Position numbers and translations under genes: made by a program. From Sebastes aleutianus (Eukaryota; Chordata; Actinopteri; Perciformes; Sebastidae), in the NCBI GenBank assembly GCA_916700875.1, contig CAKAKS010000066.1, positions 15,372,361 through 15,436,360 of the forward strand: a stretch of DNA of 64,000 nt. Direction: 5' to 3'. Under the pieces are notes generated by a model that was not told the origin of the DNA, made no database searches, and saw only the letters and a list, made by a program, of their open reading frames with translations. Shown in pieces: positions 48,201 to 60,200 of this stretch; positions within the stretch are counted from its first letter, which is position 1; the number at the start of each line of letters is the position of its first letter.

Positions 48201-51200
48201 CTCATGAATTCTACCTTCAACCTGAGTAGAGGTTTAATCAGCCAGAATAACTGAAAACACCTGTGTGGGTGTTCAGAGGACAAACAGGTTCAGCTTATAC
48301 AGAGTTTGAACAAAGGGTTCAGATGTACAACAAAAAACAACAAATGAGTAAACATCTTCCAGTCCCTTCGGGTTGGTACTAGATGTGATTACTACGTTGT
48401 GAAAATGCCCAGTGATTGGCAGTTTTGTTATAGCAAGTTCACTCTACTCGACTTTAGCCCTGATTTTCCGCTTCCCGACTAACGACTAGAAAGGAGCCTG
48501 TAAGTTGCGAAATTTGATCTGAGATCTGCAAAAACTCTTGTGAGACTTGCTGCCAGACGACCTATCCTAACCTCAACCATTCGAGGCATACGACATGACA
48601 CAGGAGGCTGTTGTAACTTGACTATACATATTCCAATCTGCCCCAAACTTCACAAGCTGGATAAGAGTCCCGGCCTGAAGACATACACGTTCCATTATTG
48701 AGTTATGGTGATAGCGCCACCTACTGGCAACAAGAAATGGTTGTATACTGCCACCCACCCTCATAGAAGTGCCTTTTAAGGATGCCCCACTGGTTCTCAT
48801 CAGGTCATTTACAGCGCCACGCGCTCCACGCAGAAAATACCCTCTAACTGTTGCGTGCAGTGTCCGACTTTCATGGAAATGCACAGCAGCGGGTACCCCC
48901 GACGTGCGCAAAGAGGCGAGGGCCTGTTCAACGCTGCTTGCAGCTTTAATTATTAGAATTTTTTTATTTGACCTCACTGTATAAAATGACCTGTGGTGAC
49001 CTCTAGGATAATCACAGCCTCATGAAACTTTACAACCACAAACTACAGACCTAGGGCATTCAGAGGATGGATGGCTTTCCTTAGTATATTGAAAATAAGA
49101 GTATAATAAACATTTCTGAGCAGTTTCCAGAACAGAAGCGCTCGCCATCCAATCGCATGCATGGATCGAATGCAATTCTACCAGAAATCTCCAAATGTCA
49201 AAAGTTTTTGATACCTAATAAACAGCATGGCCTTTTCTATGGTGTTCCTCAAGGTCTTGGTGTCTTAATGTGGTATTTTGATACTTTTGATCATTTTTAT
49301 CAATTCTCGAGTGGTAACAAAATGGTTATATTTATCACCAAATCTGTGTAACAAATGCCATCAACCCAAAAATTGCTGCAACAACTTATAAGACATAAGT
49401 GAGCACGGGAAAGGCCATCATATATTTCTATCATAATGTTCTTATGCACTTTCACAATTTATTTTAATGAATTCATTATTTTTATTCTGATCCATGACTA
49501 GAAAAACTTGATACACAGTACGGAGCTGCATCTCAAATTAATCTTCAGGTTACAGGCTTTCAGATGATGTACACCACTTCTATGTGACACATACTGTTGA
49601 CCTGCTATCTACCCCGAAAGACCCCTCAACCCCCCTAAAAAAGACAAAAACAGGTCTAAGGTAAAGAGGGGTGGAGTGGAAAGGTTAAATCAATTAAGTT
49701 TAACCTTATGATTCTTTCAGATCTACACATCTCTGACTAAAACGCACCAGATGCATCCTTTGAGGTCGGGGTCACACGGTCTGTTTCTGAGGTTAACTCT
49801 GACATCATTCTTAATACGCGTCGGCCCTACAGATGGACCCAAACTAAAAGCCTTATCCTGAGGTACTGTGCGATCAAAATAAATTGCATAAGCTGTGAAG
49901 GCAGGGACGTCAACAAACTTTTTTTTTAAAAACGATCAGGTAAAGCATCTACTGTACGTAGCTTTAAAGACGGAAGAGAACAGTAAGTACAGAAAAACTC
50001 TTTTCACACTGCTGTCTCACTTGACACTTTGCTAGTTTATCATCTCCATTTTTCTCAAAGTATTGGCGAGCAACGGCCTGGCTCCTTGGCCGTTCCCATG
50101 GTGACATGCCTATCAACGCCAGGCATGTGCAAACAGAGCAGCCTGAGCTAACAGTTTAGACTGTGCCTGCCCGTCTGTCTGTGAGCTTCCAGGAGCCCGT
50201 ATGCTGGCTGTCGGTGAAAAAACGCCACTCCAGCCGGTGTCAGAGCAGACAAAGGGCACACTGGCAGGTCTCTATTTGAGTTGGCACTGCTCCATGCACC
50301 GGCCCTGAAAAATATCTCTGGAGCAATAGGAGGGGGCAGGCAGTTGTGGGTCGGGTAACACACCCCAGACAAAAAGAGCATGGGGATCAGGCCTGCTTGT
50401 CCCCGAGAGACACAGAAAAACATCAAGACAAGCCATGAAATCTTCCGAACAACACCCGCTGCAAAGGCCCTGGCTTCCCACGGTGATTTACTGTACAACA
50501 CGGAGCAAACACGCTGGCTAATAAGGGGGTAACAAAGAAAGACACTGGCACAGGTAAATCAGCCAATCAGCGCTCAAGAAGAAGTGCTTGGAATGACTTG
50601 TGAAAAGCTAACAGGAGCCCCTTGTCTGCTGATACAGCTCTGTGAAACATTCCCGGCAGCGGCAGCCATTCCCCTCTCTCTCGTATATAAACAGTCTTAT
50701 TGATCAACACAGTTCCACGAATTAGGATAGCAAGAATTGGGAGAGAAAACAGAACAGGGCGGATTACCCGACATAAACATACTTTAAAGGCTGGGCTGAT
50801 CTATTGTGCAGCAGGCTGGTAGTGCATACCACAAAATTCAGAGGATCACGGGGTTAAGTCCAAATCTTGACCCAAGAATGACAGCTACTAAATGGATCTA
50901 CTGTTTTTAAGTGACTGAAATCCAATAAGAGATAAAACAGTCCTCTCTTTCTTTTTGTCAACAGCAGCGGTGGACTTTGATCAGGGCACAAAAGGATCCT
51001 GTCGACCTAAAAGCCCACTAGGGAGAAATAGCTGTTGTTGGTATGAACTAAAAGGAGTTTGGAGAATAATATTATACCAGATGTTAATTTATGACTCTCC
51101 GTTCCCTCATTTTCCTGTACAATACTAAACACTAAACCTCCGAACAAAATCAAACTCTGCAATATTTCAGCTCCATCCTGTGTTAAGTGCATTCTCGACC

Positions 51201-54200
51201 TACAGTTTGGATGCACGGGGCCAGACAGGCATTTCTGTACATTGGCCTACACCCAGCCGCAGCCTCCGTTTAGACAAAGATTCCCTCTCTGCTTCCCAGA
51301 ATCCGTTTGCCGCAAGGGCATGGCAGTTGACTTGGGAAGAGGCCCATACACTGAGAGAGTAACGCAGGGCATGGGAGAGCTGCTGGTGGGGAAAATGAAA
51401 AAAATACATATACAGCTGACACAGAGGGCCAAGTAGGAACAAAAGGAGAGCCAACAGCTGGTTCTCATACCAGAGTAAGGTAGTAATGATCATAGTCTGG
51501 GTTGCATTGTTTTTTGCTTGTGTGCCAATAGATCACATTACACCCACTCTGGCTCACTGAACACTGTCAAAACTACTCTTGCTATAGGTAGAAAGTTGCA
51601 TAGGTGAGGTGACCTGCAGCTGTCTGAAAGGTTCCCACTTTTTTTATCAATGCAATAAGGGGAAAAAAATCAGTTTTCATTCACAAAACTGAAGTCATAT
51701 CTTGCACGTGGCAGCAGGAGGTAACTGTAATATTTATACCACTCTATGTGAAGTTGTCACAGCTTGTGATATAATTGAATGTACAGGAACAGGTTGTCAA
51801 AAAGCCACTTTGCAGTGTGAGTGTAACGCTGCTTTTGTAATTACAATGATGACTCAGAAGCTGAATCTGAGTCAACTTCTCCCAAGAGGTCTATTTTGGC
51901 TTTGCAGACACCCAGCTGGTAAATAAGACTTCAAATTAACCGCGGCCTAAGATGACTAGAGCCCAGACTGACCAGTGTTTGTCATGGGGGTTTTTCTAGT
52001 AGGATCATTCCTCTGACTCCGCAACACCTGAGTGTAGTGCCGAATGACAGCACAACATCTGGTATAGCTTCCTGTAGCATCTGACAGGGAGTAAGGAATG
52101 AGGTCAGCTGGCGACAAGATGACGTGTTAAGTTTGACTCATTTACAGTTCTGCTTTTACAAACAGGACTTTTTCTATGCAACATGTTTCAAGTATCCAAC
52201 TAATTCAATATCAAATTTGGTTTAATCTGGGTCCCCGCCTTTTAGCCATTTATGCCTATTAAAGTAATTAGATGTCCAAAGTCTAAGATACAGTCGAGTC
52301 ATGTGAATCTATTTACTGAGCCTGGGGAGCATTAGAAATTTGGCAGAACTTTTCCTTAAACACGCGGAAAACATTAATTGAACCAATAAAATGTTCCCCC
52401 CTCCATCCTTACCATACGTAGGTGATTATTAGCGGTTGACCTAAATTGTGCTTGGAGTGCAGTAACGACATTTAGTAGCAAGGCATGTCTTCTAACACCT
52501 GAGTGCTATGAAGGTGCTAAAAGGCTTTGCAGCAGACATAGGAAATAAATCTCTATGAGCTCCTGCAGCAGCCTCGGGTGAACATCATGCTCCTAATCAC
52601 CGAAGCCTCTTCAAAGAGCCTTTAGGAGCGTAATGAGGTGGTTCGTGGTGTGAAAGCACAACTTTTACAAGAAGCTTCACGTAGCCTTGAAAGTAGCACA
52701 GAGAATTTTTTGTCGTGATGAGACAGGGCTACTGTTACTGGGCTAGCTCAGCCCCAGGACTGACTGCTGCTTTACTGGGGCTGCTGCTGCTGCTGCTGCA
52801 AAAGCAGCAGGAGCCGAGGAGTGATGCCTTAATTTGAACAGGCTGTGGGAAGTAGCTGGCACATCCCAGACAAACACTTTCACTATGGCTACAAAGACTT
52901 GGCTTTGACTTTAAAGAAAAAAAAACATAATATAAAAAAAGATATTGGATTTTAATAATTTTAAAACACTGCTTAGAGCTGCAAATGCTGCACAATGAGA
53001 ATGAAAAGTGTACGGTTTCGGATGCCAAAACAGGTAAAAACCCTTGGAACAACAAAGCTAGATGTGAAACTGACAGGGCTACTAAGCTAAATGGAACCAG
53101 ACATGTCAGATTTCTTGCTTCAACTTACTTCACACAAGTGTATTATATTTTTTCCCTCACTATTTCCATTACAGCAATAACCAATTTGTCCAAATATTAC
53201 ATAAATCACATCAGTCTCCCTAAAGCCCCGTGCAATGAGAGCATCAATTGTCCAAAAAAAAGTCCAGCCAAAAGAAACGTAGACGAGAGGAGAGTCCTTA
53301 GTCCAAAAAATAAGCTTTTTGTTGGAGCTACTTTATAAATAAAATCCCACCTTCTCCCAAGAAACCAGTTTCTATCTCTTTGCACTTGAACTCAAACAGT
53401 GAGGAGACAATTCAGATCAATGACAGGCATTCAAAGAACAGTGAGCCTCTTCTAAACTCTTTGTCCTCAGGCTACATGCTAGTTTTCTAGTGATTTATTA
53501 TTGGGGAGAATTAAGTGTTCATTCTTGCCTTTGGGAATCCTGCCACATCACTCGGCAGCAGCCCATAAGACACAGACCTGGAGCATTACAGATCTATATG
53601 CTCATAAAACACTAAGAGCAGAAATGGAAAATAAAGATAATGGGTTAAAAGGTTGCAGCAGAGTGGGGGGAAACAGCTCGTCCCGACGTGATCTAAGACT
53701 AGTTTTCACGTCTGCGGCGTGAGGAATGGAACTTGGCTCCTACCTGGAAAATGTATTCCTGGCATAGTGCATGATACTGTCGAAGTCATAGACCTCTCCC
53801 AGAGAGTCCACCTCCCCCGGCTCCATCTTCAAGAAGTTATACTCTTGTCCTGTGAAAAGGGAAAAGCACAGTTGAAATATGAAGCAGAGTCATACTGTGC
53901 ATCCTTAGATATGTATGTCAAAGGTGAGTACAGTTTACTGGATCCTTACAATGAGGCTACAGATACCAGACACAGTCGATATGTCACAGTGATATTTTAT
54001 GCATTTTACAATGACAAACGCTTAAACATTTGATATTTAATACATTTTAAAAAGCTGTCCTTGATACTGACTGTCACGATCAACTATTTATATGCCGTTG
54101 TCCAGCTCTATAAACACTTCTAAGGATGAGCGTATACCCCACTGGTGTATTTTTTTCCCATTTTATCATCTTAGCCCAGACTTTCTGTGTGTACACATGT

Positions 54201-57200
54201 GTTACTTTTATTATTATGTCTCTTTCCAACATTATTGCTGCGGGATCGATGAGACCTGGGCTCCTACCTGGCTGAATGTTGTCCCTGATAATGCTGACGT
54301 GCTCGTCTCGGTCGGGCCGCGTGTGTTCGTGCCAGAATCCAATCACGTGACCCAACTCGTGCACCACGATGCCAAACTTGTCACAATTCTTCCCGATGGA
54401 TATGGCCTGAGGACCCCCTCCACGGCGACCCACATAGGAGCAGCACCTATGAATCAGCAGCCAAACACACACACACACACAGGCAGTGTTAACAAAGCCA
54501 AAATAGTGACTAGACTTAATGATTTAGTAAATTAAAAAAAATGACCAACATGCAAGTGGAAACTACAGAGGGAGGCCAAAAAAAGTTATGTTTCCCAGAG
54601 GAGAAGAAGAAGGAATGTGTCTCTGGCTCTATAATGTTTACTAGCTCTTTATTTTAACGTGCTCAGTACATATACAGTATATAATTGAGCTTGTAATGAG
54701 AACGACATTATCTCAACAACCTCTGGTCTGTTTTACAGGAGAGCTGTGTACGAGGCGACCCGTCCTCCACACATACAGCAGCGACATTCATTCATCCGTC
54801 TGCCAAATGCCGGGAGTGACGGTGGTAGCTGGCCGGCTGCAGTGCTCCGTCTCAGCGTGACATGAAAGGTTCAGTGTGGGAGTCTGGGAGGACGGGCACA
54901 CATCGCGGCCCTGTGGGCCAGACAGCCGCTCTCTAATTACTGCGAGCCAGGCCCGGCTCTCCTGAGACACGCCTTGAACTTTGCACAGGACAGATGGGGG
55001 CCTGCTGAATATGCAGCAGAGTCAAGCGTTTCCCACTGCTAACCGCTGCCGCCTGCGTGGATAATGTCATCCCTGTTGCTCCAGAGGCCAGTTACCAGGC
55101 TAAAAATGGCTATCAACAGTTGGCTGGAAAAAAAAGCTCACTTTCATGAGCTGCATCCGCTTTCTGTTAAGCGGTTTGTGCTGAATGATACATATCAGTG
55201 GGAGAGGTACATTGTGTGTAATGACATAATGGTTCCAGCTTGTGGTTTAAATCTGTGTGTGGTTGAATCATGGGAACTGGGAACATTTAGAGTTTGTATG
55301 TCCCCTGGGAAGCTCTCTAATACGTTTTCCTCAAAAACTCAAATTAATAGGTTGCTATGGTTTGTGTTCCCAACAACAGCAAGTGCTTTAATTTAAAAAA
55401 ATATATTTCATCATTTAGTAAAAGAGCCCTGTGCGTCCAAATAGGTTGTCAATAGTCGCTTAGCAACAACAAGCGCCACAACCAGCACTTTTCCCCTGAG
55501 TATTTCTTTAAGAAGAAATGCTGAGTGGACACTGAGCCTAACTTTAGTGGAGTGTGGTAAGCAAGGTTATTGAGGAAGTCTCTTGCTGGGATGCAATTCT
55601 GTACACCATGTTTGACACTCGGTGACTGTTGCAGTGTGATGATGAGGCACAGGAAACATTCCTGGCCACTGAATGGCCGTCTCTCTCAGGGCTGGCAGGG
55701 GGTTGAAATAACAACTCGCACAGAGACCGCGAACAGAGAGGATGAACAATGGTGAAAGGCTGCTGAGCAGGAAGCAAGGAAAAGTACTTAGGCGCTAAAT
55801 AATTAGCTGGAGATAACGAAGGCCCGACAGAGGCCGACCATTGTTCAGTTCCTTCATGTGGAAGCTAGAAAACCCCACTGACTCACCCACATGGTCGGTA
55901 GGTGAAGACAATATAGCTCTCCTCCTGTGTCCTCTCTATAAAGGTCACACAGGTGTGCTTCTCCCAGTGCCGCATGGCTTGGCGGAATATCGCCCGCTGG
56001 CTGCCTGAATAGGACGATAGAGAGGGTGAGATCAGTGGAGCTGACAAAAACATTTATAGAAAACAGGAGATGAATAGAAACGGGGACAGCTGGAATCAAC
56101 TTCAAGATGTAGAGTTTATTCATTTAGAGGAATTAGGAATTAGCTTTATTTTCTGCAGCAACAACATTACATCATGTAAATAAATACATTCTTTGAGGAT
56201 GAGTAAATCTTACCACTAAAGTTTCCACTGATGACATAGGGAATAACACCTTCGGGCCAAACACGTTCGGGTCTGGAGGTGGCAGCCCTTTTCCTGCGGC
56301 GTGAACCTTGCCTATTTTGGCTACTCTGATTGGTTGATCCTGGAGATTTCAAAGAAAGACAACAAAAACAACATTAATGACTTTTCTGGTTCTGACTGAG
56401 GAAATGCTCCTCCAGCATTTTTATGATGAGCAAATATGCTTTATCTTTGGATAGTTCCTCGGATGACAAAAGAAAGTTTTTATCCTGAAACTACAGGATA
56501 TCATTCAAGGTTTGATGAAACTCTAATTATTATTTCTCATTTAGGAAATTACATTTACTCCCTTAAAGAGACGTTTGCTCAGTGTTCTTTCCATTTTGCA
56601 CAAATGGATTTTATTGAAGCTGAATTCTTTCTTCTTCCAAAATTAATTTCACCGTTTTAATGTCACTCAAACGCACATAAATGCAGAGTAACCATGGAGA
56701 CTAAGCTCCCACCTAAACCTGGTGATTATAATAAGAAACATCCATATGTGAACCACACGTAGCACGAGCTCCCCACTGTACTTCATTATGCTGCAGAACA
56801 GGCATAACTTTTATCATAGAAAATATAACCGCTATCATCTGGTATACACCCATTTTACAGAAAATGTTTGAACAGTTACAGAAAAAAGTGTGCATCCAAA
56901 ATATTAGAAATAATGTTAAGTATATGTTTTTGTTGGTTTCCAATTGATTTACTTAAAAAGGACCTATTGTGCTTTTTCCCTTTCCTTTAATGTGTTATAG
57001 TTTTTTGTGCATGTAAAAGGTCTGCAAGGTTACAAAGCCCACGCCAAAGGGAGTTACTCTCCCCCACAGAAACACCGCTCCTGAACTGCCTGAAACGCCT
57101 TGCTTAAAGTCCCGCCTTTTCTTTCGTAACGTGGTGATGTCACCAAGTAACGCATAATACCTGCCTAGTGGCTAGTTTGGTACGCCCTCAAACAAAGCTA

Positions 57201-60200
57201 CTTAGAGCGGAGCTGGAGCGGAGTCTGAAGAGTTTGGTTCAGTTGACCAATCACAACAGTGGGCCAGCTGACCAATCAGAGCAGACTGGGATTTTTTTGG
57301 GGGGGGGAGGCGGTAGTTCAAACAGAGCGTTTCAAACAGAGGGTGAAAAGAGGTGCTGCAAAACAGCCGGTATGAGAAAAATAAAGCCTTTTTTTTTTTA
57401 GCATTAAAGCATGTAAACATGTTCTAGTAGAAACCCAAAATACAAGTATGAATCTGAAAATAAGGATTGAATAACATCCGGAAGTAAAGTGATGCCTCAG
57501 CGTGTTTTTTCCTGCCGCAACTTTTATGAAAACGAAAAGATGGTGAAATACAGAGTTAGACACCATCGACATGTTGTTTTCTTGTCCTTTTAACCACATC
57601 CAGGAATAACAGTTTTATAGTTTTGAGACTCTGTGGCCTTTAAAGGAAATAAATGTTGACTTTGGATTATGCATGATACATTGCATCATTGTACAAAAAT
57701 ATATCCTTGTTAAAAAGTAGACTCCTTTCCTTAGACGGGGGATCAGTAAATGTGTGTAGGAGAGAAAACTTCAGAGGTCTGATGACCAAGGCCGAGAGCC
57801 ACTGACTTTTAGATAGAGTTCACGCAGTGCAGGAATTTAATGGGTGTGCTGGGAAGAAGTCTAAGCCATACAATTAACATTTATATAAAAAGACAATGTG
57901 CTGTTCCTTCTACTTTCCTGACCAAAATGTTTATAGATAGATAACGTTGATGTGCTTTAGAGGGCTGGGACACTGCAGGTTTTTATTTCCACATAAAGAC
58001 TCCAACAGCAACTCATATCGTTTCTCATATCTGGGTTAAACCTGTCAGTGTTTCACTTTAATGAAAACGTGCAAAACCCCCCATGGTACATTGATGCCTG
58101 TCCCTGGTGTGGAGTTATCAAATGATTAATTTAACCTTTATTAAAACAATTAATTAGCATGTTGACCTCTATCCAACGAGGAGTTTTATGTGATCGCTGC
58201 AGAAACAGTAAAGCAGGGATTTCTGGCACAACTTCCCCTACTGGTGCATGGTAAAGGGAAATAGTCTAAGGAGGCCAAAACTCTAGCAACACTTGTAATA
58301 TAAAGAGCAACTTTATTGTGAGGCATCGCCTGGATGACCCTGACAAAGTCGACGTGTCGGTGTCATAATAAAGTTATCACTGTAGAAACAAGACATCTGG
58401 TTTGAGTGCATCCTGCACACGGATAGTTGTTCCATAACAATACTTGAAGCCGTGCGACTACGAGCCCTCATCTTCGCTAACTAAATATGATTAACATGCA
58501 AGCCACAGTTTTTTTTTATTTGCTGGAACAATGTGTTCTGTCGAATTTCAGTCTGCAAGAGTAAATCTTAGCAGCCTGGCGAGATCAATTAGCACGTACA
58601 CTTGTGCATGTGTTGAGGAAAAGCCTGATAACAGCCAAATCTGCTCGGTTAGCTGATAGGAAAGAGTGCTGGGGAGATAAAACTTGTGGAAGATGTGTTG
58701 ATTACAATAATACGATTAAATCTACCACTTTAATAGTTAGACGGGTTTTAAGGTTTTTAGGTCAAAGGTTTTATTAGTTGTTATTCTGATCATGTTATTT
58801 ATTCAACCAAATGCCCCTGCTCCTCTGGCCTGAAAAATAAGGATTAGAGTTGGGATCAGGTGAAGAAACACGACCACACCTGTAGAAAATAAGAAGTTAA
58901 TCACACAGCTGCCGCGTTCTGGTTTATGATAAGCAAGCTCATAGTCCAGTGAGGTGAAGTGACAGACTTGAGACAGCATTTAAAAATGGTTTGAATCCAC
59001 AAATTTAATTCATTGACACCATATGGAATAAATAAATTATGATTTGTCTTGTTTCCTGAAATAGGGATGGCTATTTTAATAAGTAACGCTTTTGAATGAT
59101 GTGCATACACTGAGGACTAATCGTGAAAGAGTGGGTGGAGAAAAGTAAAAAATGATTACTTTACTTGAACATTTTTGTACCAATTTCTTATGAAAGTTGA
59201 ATGTTCCTTTAAGATACTTGAAGGAACAGTGTGTAACATTTCGGGGGATGTATTAGTAGAAAATGGAATACATGAACTAAGATTTGTTGTGTTTTGTTGT
59301 TAGGGTTAACTTAGAATGAGCTCTTTATATCTACACAGGGAGCGGGTCCTCTTCACGGAGTCCGCCATGTTGCACCGCCATGTTTCTATAGTGGCACAGA
59401 ACGGACAAACCAAACACTGGCTCTATAGAGAGACTTTCACGTTTTTACGTTACCTGAAGGCCACCGTAGTTCTCCGACGCGCTTGTGAAACTGCGGTAAC
59501 ATGATCCGTAGAGTGCAAAACTGTGGTACCGCCAGCCGCCATCTGAGTTCCGTTGCTCCTAAAGTAGTGTTATTATGGTATGGATGGCCTCTGAGCGAGG
59601 TGAACGGCGTTACCACGGTTTTGCACTTGGCGGCTCACATTACCGCAGTCTTGGAAAGGGACGAATGAGCGGAGGGGTACTCAGATGGTTACAATCTGCA
59701 ACCACACCACTAGATGTCACCAAATCCTACACACTGTCCATTTAAAGTGTTTATTCATAAATATATAGCTGTTAGGTCTGACGCAATAACCGCAATATTG
59801 CAATACCGCGCTATTGACAAGCCAACCGCAAGGGATGGCAATCAACCGCCACAACCTCTACGTTCATGTTTTTTTCTGTTTTAAAGAATTCTTTGCAATG
59901 GGAGCGCTGCGTATTTACACTGCTACAAACGCCAGCAGCTTGACGAGGCGCTGAGCGTCTATTCTGCGCTGAACGCTGCACTTTTGGTGTATTTTTCTGG
60001 TTGCCAAGACTTTAAAAATCTTAAACTTTGGGGGAAAGCGCTGCACTCGTCACTGTCACTTTTTACCCAGCCGTCCAATCACAATGCAGGAGGGGCGGAA
60101 CAAATACCACAAACACCAACTGCTGCATCCTCCACATGCTGAACAACAACAATGGAGGAGAAATTAATTTACATGGATCGGCGGGTCCGTCCTTTCTCCC

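Larger units (their letters stand above)
46336..53743 (-). other. bmp1: bmp1 7.4-kb intron
   Basis: Apart from the hAT fragment, the inverted repeat at 48.1 kb and the dispersed repeat at 48.6 kb, I see no feature I can name. A CTG-rich run lies at 52775-52800. No nested gene is supported. Confidence 0.7.

Noticed and set aside
48573..48977. 134-codon minus-strand frame
   Set aside because: It lies within a dispersed teleost repeat and shows no domain.
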